A stretch of 64,000 nucleotides of DNA, taken from positions 940,001 through 1,004,000 of the forward strand of contig NZ_PDJO01000001.1 of NCBI RefSeq assembly GCF_002563775.1. Direction: 5' to 3'. Positions 45,112 through 53,832 of the stretch are shown one piece after another (positions within the stretch are counted from its first letter, which is position 1; the number at the start of each line of letters is the position of its first letter). A model generated the notes under the pieces. The model was not told the origin of the DNA, did no database searches, and worked only from the letters and a program-made list of their open reading frames with translations. Made by a program: the position numbers and the translations under genes. The DNA is from Thioclava sp. ES.031 (GTDB lineage Bacteria > Pseudomonadota > Alphaproteobacteria > Rhodobacterales > Rhodobacteraceae).

Positions 45112-47160
45112 TCAGCCGATAAGCGGCGCATGCGCCAGACGCTGGGGTTCCGGGTCCGCCTTGGCCTGTGCGGCTGCGATCTCATCAAGAAGCCCGTGCT
45201 GAGCGCTGTCCGGCGCTGTGGCTCCATTAGCATCGAAAATGCCGTGGCTGGTCTTGTCCCAGTAGAAGGGCCGCGCGACCAGCTCATACAGCGCCTTCCA
45301 GCCTGCCAGCGCGCCCAGCGGATAATAGAAATGCAGCGTCGGCACCCATTTGATCAGATGGCGATGCTCCGCGCTGCGGCAGGCCCAGGCAGAGGTTGTG
45401 ACCGCGATCATCTCGGACAGGATGAAAGTGCTCATGACGAGCGTGAAGACCGGGTCGGGCAGGGCGCTGGCGATCGGATGCCACAGGCCGAACAGCGCGA
45501 ACCAGAAGCTCCACAGGACGGGGGCCAGCACGTATTGCGAGAGCGATCCGAGGATCAGGATCTGCACCCCGATGAAGCGTTTCGTTCCGAGATCGCGCCA
45601 GAGCTGCACCGGATCGCGCATATGGACCGCCCAGGTCATCGCGTAGCCCTTGAGCCAGCGCGAGCGTTGCTTGACCCAAGGCAGGGCGCGGCAGTTCGCC
45701 TCCTCATAAGTGGCGGCGGGGATCAGTTCTGTGCGGTAGCCGTGTCGCGCGAGGCGCACGCCGAGATCGGCATCTTCGGTCACGTTATGCGCGTCCCAGC
45801 CGCCCAGCTTCTCCAGCGCGTCGCGGCGGAAGAACAGGGTCGTGCCGCCCAGAGGCACGACGAAGCCGAGCCGCGCGAGCCCCGGCAGGAACATCCGGAA
45901 CCATGTCGCATATTCCACGGTGAAGCAGCGTGCGAGCCAGTTGGTGCGCGGATTGTAATAGTCGAGGATGCCTTGCAGACAGGCGGTCTCGGGCGGGGCC
46001 TCGAGAAAGCGTTGAGCGGCGATCTGCAGCTGGTCCGGTTCGGGCGCGTCCTCGGCATCCCAGATCCCGATCACCGATCCCCGGCAGAAGTTCAGCGCGT
46101 AGTTCAGTGCGCGCGGCTTGGTCTTGATCGGGCCGTCGGGCACCGTGACCACCCGCATCCAACGCGGCAGATCGGCACCGGAAAGGGCCGCCAGAGTCAT
46201 CGCGTCGGTCTGCTCGACGACGAGGATCACGTCGAGCAATTCGCGCGGATAGCGCAGCTTGCCTAGCCGTTCGACCAGTCGTGCGGCGATGTCCGTTTCG
46301 CGAAAGAGCGGGACCATCATCGAGATGATCGGGAGCTGGCCCTTAGCTGCGCCACGCGCGCAAGGGTCAGGGGCGGGGCGACGGCGCACCGTGATCTCGC
46401 TCGCGAAGGCGGCGAGCTTGAGGGCTATGGAGCCTAGCAGCGTCAGCATCACCCAAGCGAAGAGGACACCGATCAGCAGCGAGGGCGCGAACCACAGGCC
46501 AAGGCCCACGACCGCGATAAAAATCGCCGCGATCCGGCTCGCGCGTTGTTCGTTATAGTTGCGGCAACTCTCGGCTGGATCGACCTTGATCTCGGCGCGG
46601 CGGATCAGGGCGGTCTGGCGGCGGGCCAACAAGCTCTCGTGGATGCAGCGTTCCGGAGCCAGCACGAGCCGATAGGGCGCGTGGCGCGCGGGCAGGGCGT
46701 CGCGCAGCGCTTCGAAATCCTCGGGCCGTGCGGTCGCGATGAGGGTTACACCGCCCACGCGCCGCCACGGCACCATCGCATGCCTCAGGCACAGTTCCGC
46801 CCCGACAGCGTCGATCAGACGTGGATCGGGCGGGCAGGCCTGCAGATCGACGACCGAAGCGTGCCACTGCTCCGCCAGCGCAGCCATCAGATCGGCTTCG
46901 CGCACCCAGCCATTCGCAAGAAGAATGTCACCCAGTCGCACATCCTCGCGATGCCGCAGGGCCAGAGCTTTCAACAGATCGCCCGGATCGGTCGCGCCCC
47001 GGTCGAGCAGGATCTGCCCCAAGGGGGCGCGCGCGGGGCGGTCGGGCTTAGGGCGCGTTACCGCGCCGGGCGAATTTGCCGCGGGCGCGCGATGCGCATG
47101 CTCTGCAGGTTCGGCGATCCCCGCCGGTATCTCGAGAAGCTGTCGCCGCGCGCCGCCCAT
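45112..47160 (-). CDS. Membrane glycosyltransferase (GT2) with N-terminal MshEN/GspE-N-like domain
   Basis: This protein of 682 residues has two parts. Residues about 46-170 form a type II secretion ATPase N-terminal (MshEN) domain with tandem repeats (PLGQILLDRGATDPGDLLKA and RLGDILLANGWVREADLMAA), the pattern that binds c-di-GMP in MshE and NfrB. Two helices (about 210-260) then lead to a GT2 catalytic domain with DAEDAPEPDQ, VTEDADLGVRL and the product-end motif KQRSRWLKGY, followed by three or four more helices. This is the layout of a processive or secreting polysaccharide synthase. I chose ATG at 47160 because GAGG stands 6 bases upstream; ATG at 47166 and 47193 are possible. It converges with the GntR gene with no gap. 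Product unknown. Confidence 0.82.
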   Translation of the reverse strand: MGGARRQLLEIPAGIAEPAEHAHRAPAANSPGAVTRPKPDRPARAPLGQILLDRGATDPGDLLKALALRHREDVRLGDILLANGWVREADLMAALAEQWHASVVDLQACPPDPRLIDAVGAELCLRHAMVPWRRVGGVTLIATARPEDFEALRDALPARHAPYRLVLAPERCIHESLLARRQTALIRRAEIKVDPAESCRNYNEQRASRIAAIFIAVVGLGLWFAPSLLIGVLFAWVMLTLLGSIALKLAAFASEITVRRRPAPDPCARGAAKGQLPIISMMVPLFRETDIAARLVERLGKLRYPRELLDVILVVEQTDAMTLAALSGADLPRWMRVVTVPDGPIKTKPRALNYALNFCRGSVIGIWDAEDAPEPDQLQIAAQRFLEAPPETACLQGILDYYNPRTNWLARCFTVEYATWFRMFLPGLARLGFVVPLGGTTLFFRRDALEKLGGWDAHNVTEDADLGVRLARHGYRTELIPAATYEEANCRALPWVKQRSRWLKGYAMTWAVHMRDPVQLWRDLGTKRFIGVQILILGSLSQYVLAPVLWSFWFALFGLWHPIASALPDPVFTLVMSTFILSEMIAVTTSAWACRSAEHRHLIKWVPTLHFYYPLGALAGWKALYELVARPFYWDKTSHGIFDANGATAPDSAQHGLLDEIAAAQAKADPEPQRLAHAPLIG

Positions 47161-47271
47161 GCTCATCCTCGCATCTGTCCCGCAGGGCGGCATGCGTGCG
47201 CTTGGTTAACGCAGGGTTAACTCTGACTGAGCGCCGGGATAGGCGTCGCAGGGGGCGAATGGCCGGGTCGC

Positions 47272-48435
47272 TTACGCCTTGCGCGCGCGCATCGCGGTCG
47301 CGAAACGCTCGAACAGGTAGTAGCTGTCCTGCGGGCCCGGGCTCGCCTCGGGGTGATACTGCACCGAGAAGACCGGGCGGTCGGACATGGCGATCCCGCA
47401 ATTCGAGCCGTCGAAGAGCGACACGTGGGTTTCCGACACGCCATCGGGCAGGGTCTGGCTGTCGACCGCGAAGCCGTGGTTCATCGAGGTGATCTCGACC
47501 TTGCCGGTGGTCAGATCCTTCACCGGGTGGTTCGCCCCGTGGTGGCCGTGGTTCATCTTGATCGTCTTCGCGCCAAGCGCGAGCGCCAGCATCTGGTGGC
47601 CGAGGCAGATGCCGAAGACCGGCAGCTCGGTTTCCAGAACGCCCTTGATCATCGGCACGGCATATTCCCCGGTGGCCGCCGGATCGCCCGGACCGTTCGA
47701 CAGGAAGACACCATCGGGCTCAAGCGCGAGCACATCCTCGGTGGTCGCAGTCGCCGGCAGCACGGTCACGTCGCAGCCAGCCGAGGCGAGGCAGCGCAGG
47801 ATGTTGCGCTTCGCGCCGTAGTCGATGGCGACCACTTTCAGATCGTTGCCCTCGGCTTTCTTGTAACCCTCGGGCCAGGCCCACCGCATCTCGTCCCAGC
47901 GGTAGCTTTGCGAGCAGGTCACGTCCTTCGCGAGGTCGAGCCCTTCGAGCCCGGACCATTCGCGCGCCTTGCGTACCAGAGCCTCGATGTCGAAGACGCC
48001 ATCGGGGTTGTAGGCAAGCGCGACATGCGGCGCACCCTGCTGGCGGATCGCGCGGGTGAGGCGGCGGGTGTCGATGCCGCCGATGCCGATCCGGCCGCGC
48101 TTCTCGAGCCACTCGACCAGCGTCTCGGCGGCGCGCCAGTTCGACGGCTCGGTCGGGTCCCATTTCACCACCATGCCAGCGGCGACGGGTTCGTTCGTCT
48201 CGTCATCTTCCGGGTTTACGCCGGTGTTGCCGATATGGGGGAAGGTGAAGGTCACCACCTGACCCGCATAGGAAGGGTCGGTCATGATTTCCTGATAGCC
48301 GGTCATCGAGGTGTTGAAGACCAGTTCGGCCACTGTCTCACCCGGGCGGCCGAAGCCCTTCCCGTAAAACAGCGATCCATCAGCGAGCGCGATCAACGCA
48401 GTGGGCTTTTCCGATGCGGACTGGCTTGCAGGCAT
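47272..48435 (-). CDS. carA: Carbamoyl-phosphate synthase small (glutaminase) subunit
   Basis: This 387-residue glutaminase subunit supplies ammonia to CarB for carbamoyl phosphate, the precursor of arginine and pyrimidines. The catalytic Cys is in FGICLGHQML, with the His/Glu partners in SVQYHPEASPGP. The N-terminal domain has NTSMTGYQEIMTDPSY and TRRLTRAIRQQGA. I chose ATG at 48435 (MPASQSASEK). carB is not adjacent. A good promoter lies upstream (48504-48532, minus), back to back with that of yqeY. Confidence 0.97.
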   Translation of the reverse strand: MPASQSASEKPTALIALADGSLFYGKGFGRPGETVAELVFNTSMTGYQEIMTDPSYAGQVVTFTFPHIGNTGVNPEDDETNEPVAAGMVVKWDPTEPSNWRAAETLVEWLEKRGRIGIGGIDTRRLTRAIRQQGAPHVALAYNPDGVFDIEALVRKAREWSGLEGLDLAKDVTCSQSYRWDEMRWAWPEGYKKAEGNDLKVVAIDYGAKRNILRCLASAGCDVTVLPATATTEDVLALEPDGVFLSNGPGDPAATGEYAVPMIKGVLETELPVFGICLGHQMLALALGAKTIKMNHGHHGANHPVKDLTTGKVEITSMNHGFAVDSQTLPDGVSETHVSLFDGSNCGIAMSDRPVFSVQYHPEASPGPQDSYYLFERFATAMRARKA

Positions 48436-48503
48436 GGCGCGACTCCCCGATGTCAAAATTCGCCGGAACCTAGACGCGCTGAACGCGGGGGTCAAGAGGC
48501 CAT

Positions 48504-48532
48504 GAGATAATTGCGAATTGCTTATTTATCAA
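48504..48532 (-). promoter_or_regulatory. Candidate sigma-70 promoter for carA
   Basis: On the minus strand TTGATA (48532-48527), 17 bases, TATCTC (48509-48504). It is 69 bases before the carA start in the only AT-rich patch of the region. Confidence 0.55.
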
Positions 48533-48545
48533 TGACTTGCGGATG

Positions 48546-48574
48546 TTGTGCGTGTTTCGCAATGCCGCTATTCT
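48546..48574 (+). promoter_or_regulatory. Candidate sigma-70 promoter for the yqeY gene
   Basis: TTGTGC (48546-48551), 17-base spacer, TATTCT (48569-48574), about 30 bases before the YqeY start. It is divergent from the carA promoter; the two -35 boxes are 13 bases apart. Confidence 0.5.
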
Positions 48575-48605
48575 GACGCCCTCACTGAAGTAGGGACACG
48601 ATGTG

Positions 48606-49070
48606 ATGCAAATGCGCGATAAGATCGCCGCCGCGTTGAAAGCGGCGATGAAGGAAAAGGATCAGGAGCGGCTCTCGACGCTGCGGCTGGTCAACGCCGC
48701 CATCAAGGACCGCGAGATCGCGATGCGCGCCGAAGGCGAGGGCGAGGGTACTGTCGGCGATGCCGAAGTGCTTGCGATCATGGGAAAGATGGTGAAGCAG
48801 CGTCAGGAAAGCGCACGCGCCTATGAAGAGGGCGGCCGCCTGGAGCTGGCCGAGAAGGAGCAGGCCGAGATCCGCGTGATCGAGGACTTCCTGCCGCGTC
48901 AGCTGAGCGAAACCGAGGTGAACGCCGCCATCGAGGCTGCCATCGCGAAACTCGGCGCCGAGTCGATTCGCGACATGGGCCGCGTGATGGGCGAGCTGAA
49001 GGGCCAATATACCGGACAGATGGATTTCTCGAAGGCCGGCCCGATGGTGAAGGATCGCCTCGCCTCCTGA
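48606..49070 (+). CDS. yqeY: GatB/YqeY domain protein
   Basis: This 154-residue all-helical protein resembles the C-terminal tRNA-binding domain of GatB. Family features are LSTLRLVNAAIKDREI, KMVKQRQESARAYEEGGR, IRVIEDFLPRQLSE, and DMGRVMGELK near the end. Stand-alone YqeY proteins are thought to act in tRNA or amidotransferase functions, but the role is not well known. A GTG at 48603 and an ATG at 48612 are alternative starts. A terminator follows. Confidence 0.87.
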   Translation: MQMRDKIAAALKAAMKEKDQERLSTLRLVNAAIKDREIAMRAEGEGEGTVGDAEVLAIMGKMVKQRQESARAYEEGGRLELAEKEQAEIRVIEDFLPRQLSETEVNAAIEAAIAKLGAESIRDMGRVMGELKGQYTGQMDFSKAGPMVKDRLAS

Positions 49071-49101
49071 TCTGACTTGGGTCTCTCGAGACTGGGAACA
49101 G

Positions 49102-49126
49102 CGCCCCCTTGCGGGGCGTTTTCTTT
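49102..49126 (+). terminator. Rho-independent terminator after yqeY
   Basis: CGCCCC (49102-49107) pairs with GGGGCG (49113-49118), followed by TTTTCTTTT. It lies 31 bases past the yqeY stop. Confidence 0.8.
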
Positions 49127-49151
49127 TGCGAGTTTCTAAAAGGAGGCAGCG

Positions 49152-49337
49152 ATGCCGGCGCAATCGAAAGCACAGCAGAAAGCAGCGGGCGCGGCGCTCG
49201 CGGCCAAGCGCGGCGAGACCAAGGTCGGCGATCTTCAGGGTGCGTCGAAGGAGATGTATGACAGCATGTCCGAAAGCGAGCTTGAAGATATCGCGAGCAC
49301 GAAGCGCGAAGGCCTCCCTGACAGCAAGGACGACTGA
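49152..49337 (+). CDS. DUF3008 family small protein
   Basis: This 61-residue basic/acidic protein starts MPAQSKAQQKAAGAALAAKRG and has a later SMSESELEDIASTKREGLP, both typical of the DUF3008 family found in many proteobacteria. No function is known. It has an excellent ribosome site (AAGGAGG, 5 bases before ATG) and no cysteines or membrane segments. It starts right after the yqeY terminator, so its promoter probably lies within 49071-49140, unless it depends on read-through. Confidence 0.8.
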   Translation: MPAQSKAQQKAAGAALAAKRGETKVGDLQGASKEMYDSMSESELEDIASTKREGLPDSKDD

Positions 49338-49396
49338 GAGGCGCGGTTGCGGCCGTGCCTGATGTCGAGTGACGAGTAATGTGTTTGGAGAAGTGG

Positions 49397-49813
49397 ATGG
49401 GGCGTCTTCCGGGATTGGCGGTGATTGGGACGGTTGTCGGGCTGGCGGGATGTGTCCCGCAGCCGGGCCTGCAGGATCTGAAGCGGAGCTATCCCGACCG
49501 CACCCTCTATCATTTCAATTCCGCTGCCTTGGGTGGCGAGGTGAGCTATCTCTGCGCTCCGGGCAACACGCCGAGAGCTACCAAGGCCCGCGCGCGCAAG
49601 GCCCATGCCGCCTATGAGGCCGAAATACAGAGCTACGGCGACAGGTTCGCCGAGACGCTGGTCTCCGCTCTGGAAGCCGGAACCGGCGCGAGTTCCGCCG
49701 CGCAAGAGGTCAACCGGGACAGTGACGCCTGGGCGCGCGAGGCGGCGTTGAAGATCGAAGAGCAGTATGAATGCCTGCCTGTGGCCGCGCCGGGGGTCGG
49801 AATCTCGAAGTGA
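49397..49813 (+). CDS. Putative lipoprotein, unknown family
   Basis: This 138-residue protein has a lipoprotein signal: MGRLPGLAVIGTVVGLAGC gives a lipobox LAGC with the lipidated Cys at about residue 19. The mature part has an acidic/basic helix (ATKARARKAHAAYEAEIQSY) and two further Cys. I do not recognise a domain. I chose ATG at 49397 with GGAG 6 bases upstream; an earlier ATG at 49379 would put six residues before the signal. It is convergent with the DUF2244 gene. Confidence 0.7.
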   Translation: MGRLPGLAVIGTVVGLAGCVPQPGLQDLKRSYPDRTLYHFNSAALGGEVSYLCAPGNTPRATKARARKAHAAYEAEIQSYGDRFAETLVSALEAGTGASSAAQEVNRDSDAWAREAALKIEEQYECLPVAAPGVGISK

Positions 49814-49825
49814 GTTTCACGGTGC

Positions 49826-50362
49826 TCAGGGCACGACAGGCGCGCGTGCGGCAGCAAGCCGGATCACCAGTTCGCGGTGCAACTGGCGGCGCTCTTCCGG
49901 GGTGAGAAAGGCGCCGATCTCCACTTCGCGCGGGCCGCCGCGCAGCGTCAGATAGGCTTCGACCGGCCCGCCCTTTCCATGCAGATCGGCCTGCACCCAA
50001 TGCGGATTTGCCGCCCAGTCGCGGGAGGGCTTGCCCGGTTCGTGGCGGATCAGGTGCAGGTCCGGCCCGTTGAAGGTCAGAACCTCGAGCACCTCCCCGG
50101 TGCGATAGCTATGCGAGATCGCCCACCAGACGCCTGCGATGGCGAGCGCGATGAAGGGCAGCAGCCCCCACAGTTCCACATGACCCAGCAGTGACAGCAG
50201 CGGCAGGCTGACCATGGCCACCGTGGCCGCGATGAAAAAGACGAAGCCTTTGCGCGGCAGGGAGCGGTAGGGCCACAGGTGCAGTTGATCGGGCAGGGGC
50301 GCAGCCTCGGAGCGGGGCGCCTCCATGGTTTGGCCTTCGGTATCTGTCCAGCGATAGGGCAT
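49826..50362 (-). CDS. DUF2244 membrane protein
   Basis: This 178-residue protein has two transmembrane helices (about residues 40-60 and 64-85) flanked by soluble parts. The stretch PYRSLPRKGFVFFIA before the first helix and WVQADLHGKGG and LTPEERRQLHREL after it are typical of DUF2244, an alphaproteobacterial family often near cytochrome oxidase genes. The role is unknown; an oxidase-related membrane function is inferred from location. It follows ctaD in the same direction, past a strong terminator-like hairpin. Confidence 0.8.
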   Translation of the reverse strand: MPYRWTDTEGQTMEAPRSEAAPLPDQLHLWPYRSLPRKGFVFFIAATVAMVSLPLLSLLGHVELWGLLPFIALAIAGVWWAISHSYRTGEVLEVLTFNGPDLHLIRHEPGKPSRDWAANPHWVQADLHGKGGPVEAYLTLRGGPREVEIGAFLTPEERRQLHRELVIRLAAARAPVVP

Positions 50363-50402
50363 GATCCGCCCGGTCCTTCCTGCAACCTCTCGCCCTTTTG
50401 CA

Positions 50403-50430
50403 AACGGCCCCGGATCGCTCCGGGGCCGTT
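50403..50430 (-). terminator. Terminator after ctaD
   Basis: AACGGCCCCGGA (50403-50414) pairs perfectly with TCCGGGGCCGTT (50419-50430), 12 bp with a 4-nt loop. On the minus strand TTTGCAAAAGG follows, a weak T tract. It lies 25 bases past the ctaD stop. Confidence 0.7.
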
Positions 50431-50454
50431 CTCGTTATCAGGAGATCTAGATCA

Positions 50455-52125
50455 CTAGTGCGCGTGGGCGTGATCCCAATCCTCGCGCTTCGGGAGCTCC
50501 TCGAAAGTGTGCTCCGGCGGCGGGGAGGGCAGGGTCCACTCCAGCGTGTCGGCATACTCGTTCCAGTAGTTGTTCTCGGTGACGCGCTTACCCTTGAAGA
50601 GAGTGTAGAACACGATGCCGATGAAGAACACGAAGCTGGCGAACGAGATGAACGCGCCGATCGAGCTGATGTAGTTCCAGGTGGCGAAAGCCTCCGGATA
50701 GTCGATGTAGCGGCGCGGCATGCCCTGACGGCCGAGGAAGTGCTGCGGGAAGAAGATCAGGTTGGACCCGATGAACATCATCCAGAAGTGCAGCTTACCG
50801 GCCCATTCCGGGTATTGGCGGCCCGACATCTTGCCGATCCAGAAGTAGACGCCCGCGAAGATCGCAAACACCGCCCCCAGCGACATCACATAGTGGAAGT
50901 GCGCCACGACGTAATAGGTGTCGTGATAGACCCGGTCGAGCGGCGCCTGCGACAGCACCACGCCGGTCACGCCGCCGATGGTGAACAGGAACAGGAAGCC
51001 GATCGCCCAGAGCATCGGTGTCTTGAACTCGATCGAGCCGCCCCACATCGTCGCGATCCAGCTGAACACCTTCACGCCCGTTGGCACCGCGATCACCATC
51101 GTCGCCACCATGAAGTAGCTTTGCTGGGTCAGCGACAGGCCCACCGTGTACATGTGGTGCGCCCAGACGACGAAGCCCAGAACACCGATCGCCACCATCG
51201 CATAGACCATCGGCAGGTAGCCGAAGACCGGCTTCTTCGAGAAGGTCGCGATGACGTGGCTGATGATGCCGAAGCCCGGCAGGATGATGATGTAGACCTC
51301 GGGGTGTCCGAAGAACCACAGGATGTGCTGGTAGAGGATCGGATCGCCGCCACCCGACGGATCGAAGAAGGTGGTGCCGAAGTTGCGATCCATCAGCAGC
51401 ATGGTGATCGCGCCTGCCAGAACCGGCAGCGACAGCAGGATCAGCCAGGAGGTCACGAAGATCGACCAGGCAAACAGCGGCACCTTGTGCAGCGTCATGC
51501 CCGGCGTACGCATGTTGAGGAAGGTCGTGATCATGTTGATCGCGCCGAGGATCGAACTGGCGCCCGAGACGTGCACGGCGAAGATCGCGAGATCCATCGA
51601 ATAGCCGCCCTCGTTCACGGACAGCGGCGGGTAGAGCACCCAGCCCACGCCCGAACCTGTGCCGCCGCCGCCACCGGGGGCGAGCAGCGAGGCGATCCCG
51701 AGCGAGGTGCCCGCGACATAGAGCCAGTAGCTGAGGTTGTTCATCCGCGGGAAGGCCATGTCCGGCGCGCCGATCTGGAGCGGCATGAAATAGTTGCCGA
51801 AGCCCCCGAACAGCGCCGGGATGACGACGAAGAACATCATCAGGACGCCGTGATAGGTGATCATCACGTTCCAGAGGTGCCCGTCGGGGGTGCATTCCTC
51901 GGCCGAAGCGATGAAGCGCGCGCCCTCGGCGCACATGTATTGCACGCCCGGCTCCATCAGCTCGAGGCGCATGTAAACTGTGAACAGGACCGAGATCAGC
52001 CCCACCGCGCCTGCGGTGAAGAGATACAAGATCCCGATATCCTTGTGATTGGTCGACATGAACCAACGGGTAAAGAACCCGCGCGAGTCATGTGCGCCCT
52101 CGCCGTGAACGGCTGCGTCCGCCAT
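50455..52125 (-). CDS. ctaD: Cytochrome c oxidase subunit I (aa3 type)
   Basis: This 556-residue proton-pumping catalytic subunit has 12 helices. Haem and copper ligands are in [11 protein letters not shown] (His for haem a), [15 protein letters not shown] (CuB His, cross-linked Tyr, and the D-channel Glu), WAHHMYTVG (CuB His pair) and [13 protein letters not shown] (haem a3 and haem a His). The D-channel entrance is in [16 protein letters not shown]. The first 15 residues ([13 protein letters not shown]) match the type-A alphaproteobacterial enzymes. It stands alone, away from coxII/III, as in Rhodobacter and Paracoccus. A promoter-like site lies upstream at 52188-52216. Confidence 0.97.
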   Translation of the reverse strand: MADAAVHGEGAHDSRGFFTRWFMSTNHKDIGILYLFTAGAVGLISVLFTVYMRLELMEPGVQYMCAEGARFIASAEECTPDGHLWNVMITYHGVLMMFFVVIPALFGGFGNYFMPLQIGAPDMAFPRMNNLSYWLYVAGTSLGIASLLAPGGGGGTGSGVGWVLYPPLSVNEGGYSMDLAIFAVHVSGASSILGAINMITTFLNMRTPGMTLHKVPLFAWSIFVTSWLILLSLPVLAGAITMLLMDRNFGTTFFDPSGGGDPILYQHILWFFGHPEVYIIILPGFGIISHVIATFSKKPVFGYLPMVYAMVAIGVLGFVVWAHHMYTVGLSLTQQSYFMVATMVIAVPTGVKVFSWIATMWGGSIEFKTPMLWAIGFLFLFTIGGVTGVVLSQAPLDRVYHDTYYVVAHFHYVMSLGAVFAIFAGVYFWIGKMSGRQYPEWAGKLHFWMMFIGSNLIFFPQHFLGRQGMPRRYIDYPEAFATWNYISSIGAFISFASFVFFIGIVFYTLFKGKRVTENNYWNEYADTLEWTLPSPPPEHTFEELPKREDWDHAHAH

Positions 52126-52187
52126 AGTGATCTCCCATTTCTCCCGTCAGACCCGGGTCTCCCGTCCCTTTGGGCCTGAATGAACGG

Positions 52188-52216
52188 AGGTTATGAATAT
52201 TTCGATGGCAGGGCAA
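52188..52216 (-). promoter_or_regulatory. Candidate promoter for ctaD
   Basis: On the minus strand TTGCCC (52216-52211), 17 bases, TAACCT (52193-52188), 63 bases before the start codon. It is AT-rich relative to the surroundings. Confidence 0.4.
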
Positions 52217-52352
52217 GAATTCTGCACACGCAGCCGTGAAAAAATGTCGCAGCTCTGTCAGGTGTGAGTGATCCGTGATCTCGCGCCCTTGGCAGGCTGT
52301 GCGAGCGTCGGCGTGGCGCCGCGCGGGCGTTGCGAATCCGCGACGCCGGCAC

Positions 52353-52381
52353 AAAAAAAGCGGACCCCCGAAAGGGTCCGC
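52353..52381 (-). terminator. Rho-independent terminator after cytochrome c550
   Basis: On the minus strand GCGGACCC pairs with GGGTCCGC (8 bp, 6-nt loop) and is followed by TTTTTTT. It is 30 bases past the stop of the cytochrome gene. Confidence 0.88.
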
Positions 52382-52411
52382 CAACGAACGCGTGATGCGT
52401 TTATGTCGCGA

Positions 52412-52843
52412 TCAGGACGCGGGCGCGTCGGGCGACACTTCTGCCGAACCGAGGTAAGCGGCGATGTCCGCCTGGTCCTTGCGCTGTTTGTAGGCCATGC
52501 CCGATTTCGCCTTGGGATCGCCGGTCTGCTCCTCGAGGAACTTCGACGGATCGGTGATGTATTCGGCGAGCAGCTCTTCGGTCCAGACGGCGCCGGTCTC
52601 GGCGTATTCCTTGATCCCGTCCTTGTATTTATAGCCATCCACGGATGCGACCTTGCGGCCGATCACGTTGTAGAGGTTCGGGCCGACCTTGCCGCCTTTG
52701 TAGATCGCAGTGCCATCGGGGGCGACGATCGAGTGACAGGCCTTGCACCGCTTGAATTCGTTTTTGCCTTTCTCGACGTCCTGCGCAAGCGCGGGGCTCG
52801 CAACGGTGACGGCGGTGATCATGGCAATAAGGCTGAGTTTCAT
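52412..52843 (-). CDS. cycA: Soluble cytochrome c (c550/c2 type)
   Basis: This 143-residue class I cytochrome has a signal peptide MKLSLIAMITAVTVASPALA, haem motif CKACH (Cys33, Cys36, His37) and the distal Met ligand in KSGMAYK. The acidic surface and the insert PSKFLEEQTGDPKAKSG match cytochrome c550 of Paracoccus and c2 of Rhodobacter, the soluble carrier between bc1 and aa3 oxidase. I chose ATG at 52843 with AAGGA 7 bases upstream. ctaD is the next gene in the same direction, although a terminator lies between. The symbol is by similarity. Confidence 0.87.
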   Translation of the reverse strand: MKLSLIAMITAVTVASPALAQDVEKGKNEFKRCKACHSIVAPDGTAIYKGGKVGPNLYNVIGRKVASVDGYKYKDGIKEYAETGAVWTEELLAEYITDPSKFLEEQTGDPKAKSGMAYKQRKDQADIAAYLGSAEVSPDAPAS

Positions 52844-52957
52844 CGCGTCTTCCTTGTTCATTTTGAGACGAAGCTCGGGCCCTCCCGACCCGGCTTTCAC
52901 AGGGCAGTCACGCTGCCTTGAAGGGCGTTCTAACATGCATGATTACCTATGTGTCCA

Positions 52958-53632
52958 CTAAACTTCTGAGGTCGCATTTAGTTTGCTCACAAAAATGCGA
53001 CAGAATGTCGCACGTAGCGCCAGGTCGAGATCCGCCATTTCGACCGGCAGGCCGAGATCGACGAGGCTCGTCACCCCGTGATCGCGAATCCCGCACGGGA
53101 CGATTCCCTCGAAATGCGACAGATCGGGCTCCACGTTGATCGAGATGCCGTGGAAGCTGACCCATTTGCGCAGCTTGACCCCGATCGCGGCGATCTTGTC
53201 CTCGCGCAGGCTGCCGTCCGCCGCCTTCGGCTTGTCGGGGCGCTGGACCCAGACGCCGACGCGACCGTCGCGAATTTCGCCCTTCACGTTGAACTCGTCG
53301 AGCGCGGCGATCACCCAATCCTCGAGCTGGCGCACGAAGCAGCGCACGTCGCGCCCGCGCTTGTTCAGATCGAGCATGACATAGGCGACGCGCTGGCCTG
53401 GACCGTGATACGTGTACTGACCGCCGCGCCCGGCCTCGAAGACGGGAAAACGGTCGGGATCGACGAGATCCTCGCGCTTCGCCGAGGTTCCGGCCGTGTA
53501 GAGCGGCGGATGTTCGAGAAGCCAGATCATCTCCTCGGCCTCGCCCGCGGCGATCTTGGCCACGCGGTCCTCCATGAAGGCCAGCGCCTCATGATAGGGG
53601 ACCGGGCTGTCACTTACGCGCCATTCGACCAT
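52958..53632 (-). CDS. lipB: Octanoyltransferase (lipoate-protein ligase B)
   Basis: This 224-residue enzyme moves octanoyl groups from ACP to lipoyl domains. The conserved [20 protein letters not shown] (substrate loop), catalytic Lys153 in [20 protein letters not shown] and Cys180 in [12 protein letters not shown] are all present. I chose ATG at 53632 with GAGG 7 bases upstream. The C-terminal tail ([11 protein letters not shown]) is a little longer than usual; it is coded by sequence containing the palindrome TGCGACA-N3-TGTCGCA (52996-53012). Single gene. Confidence 0.95.
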   Translation of the reverse strand: MVEWRVSDSPVPYHEALAFMEDRVAKIAAGEAEEMIWLLEHPPLYTAGTSAKREDLVDPDRFPVFEAGRGGQYTYHGPGQRVAYVMLDLNKRGRDVRCFVRQLEDWVIAALDEFNVKGEIRDGRVGVWVQRPDKPKAADGSLREDKIAAIGVKLRKWVSFHGISINVEPDLSHFEGIVPCGIRDHGVTSLVDLGLPVEMADLDLALRATFCRIFVSKLNATSEV

Positions 53633-53832
53633 TTTTAACCTCACCCGCCGGAAAACCTTACCCAGCGTCAATATTCCTTGCCACATCACCGATTCGGGGC
53701 GCAAGCTTGACCTATTGGTAAGGTCGCGCACCCCCCGCGCCGGTCCCATTCCGACCGGTCCTGTCGTGCAGAAACATGGAATTTGCGGGGCAACAGGCAA
53801 GACCGGAAGTCATTTGATTGGAGGGTTCAGGG

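Noticed and set aside
52996..53012. Palindrome TGCGACA-GAA-TGTCGCA
   Set aside because: It lies inside the lipB coding end, where it encodes the family C-terminal tail region. Position near no start codon makes an operator role unlikely, so I mention it but do not call it.
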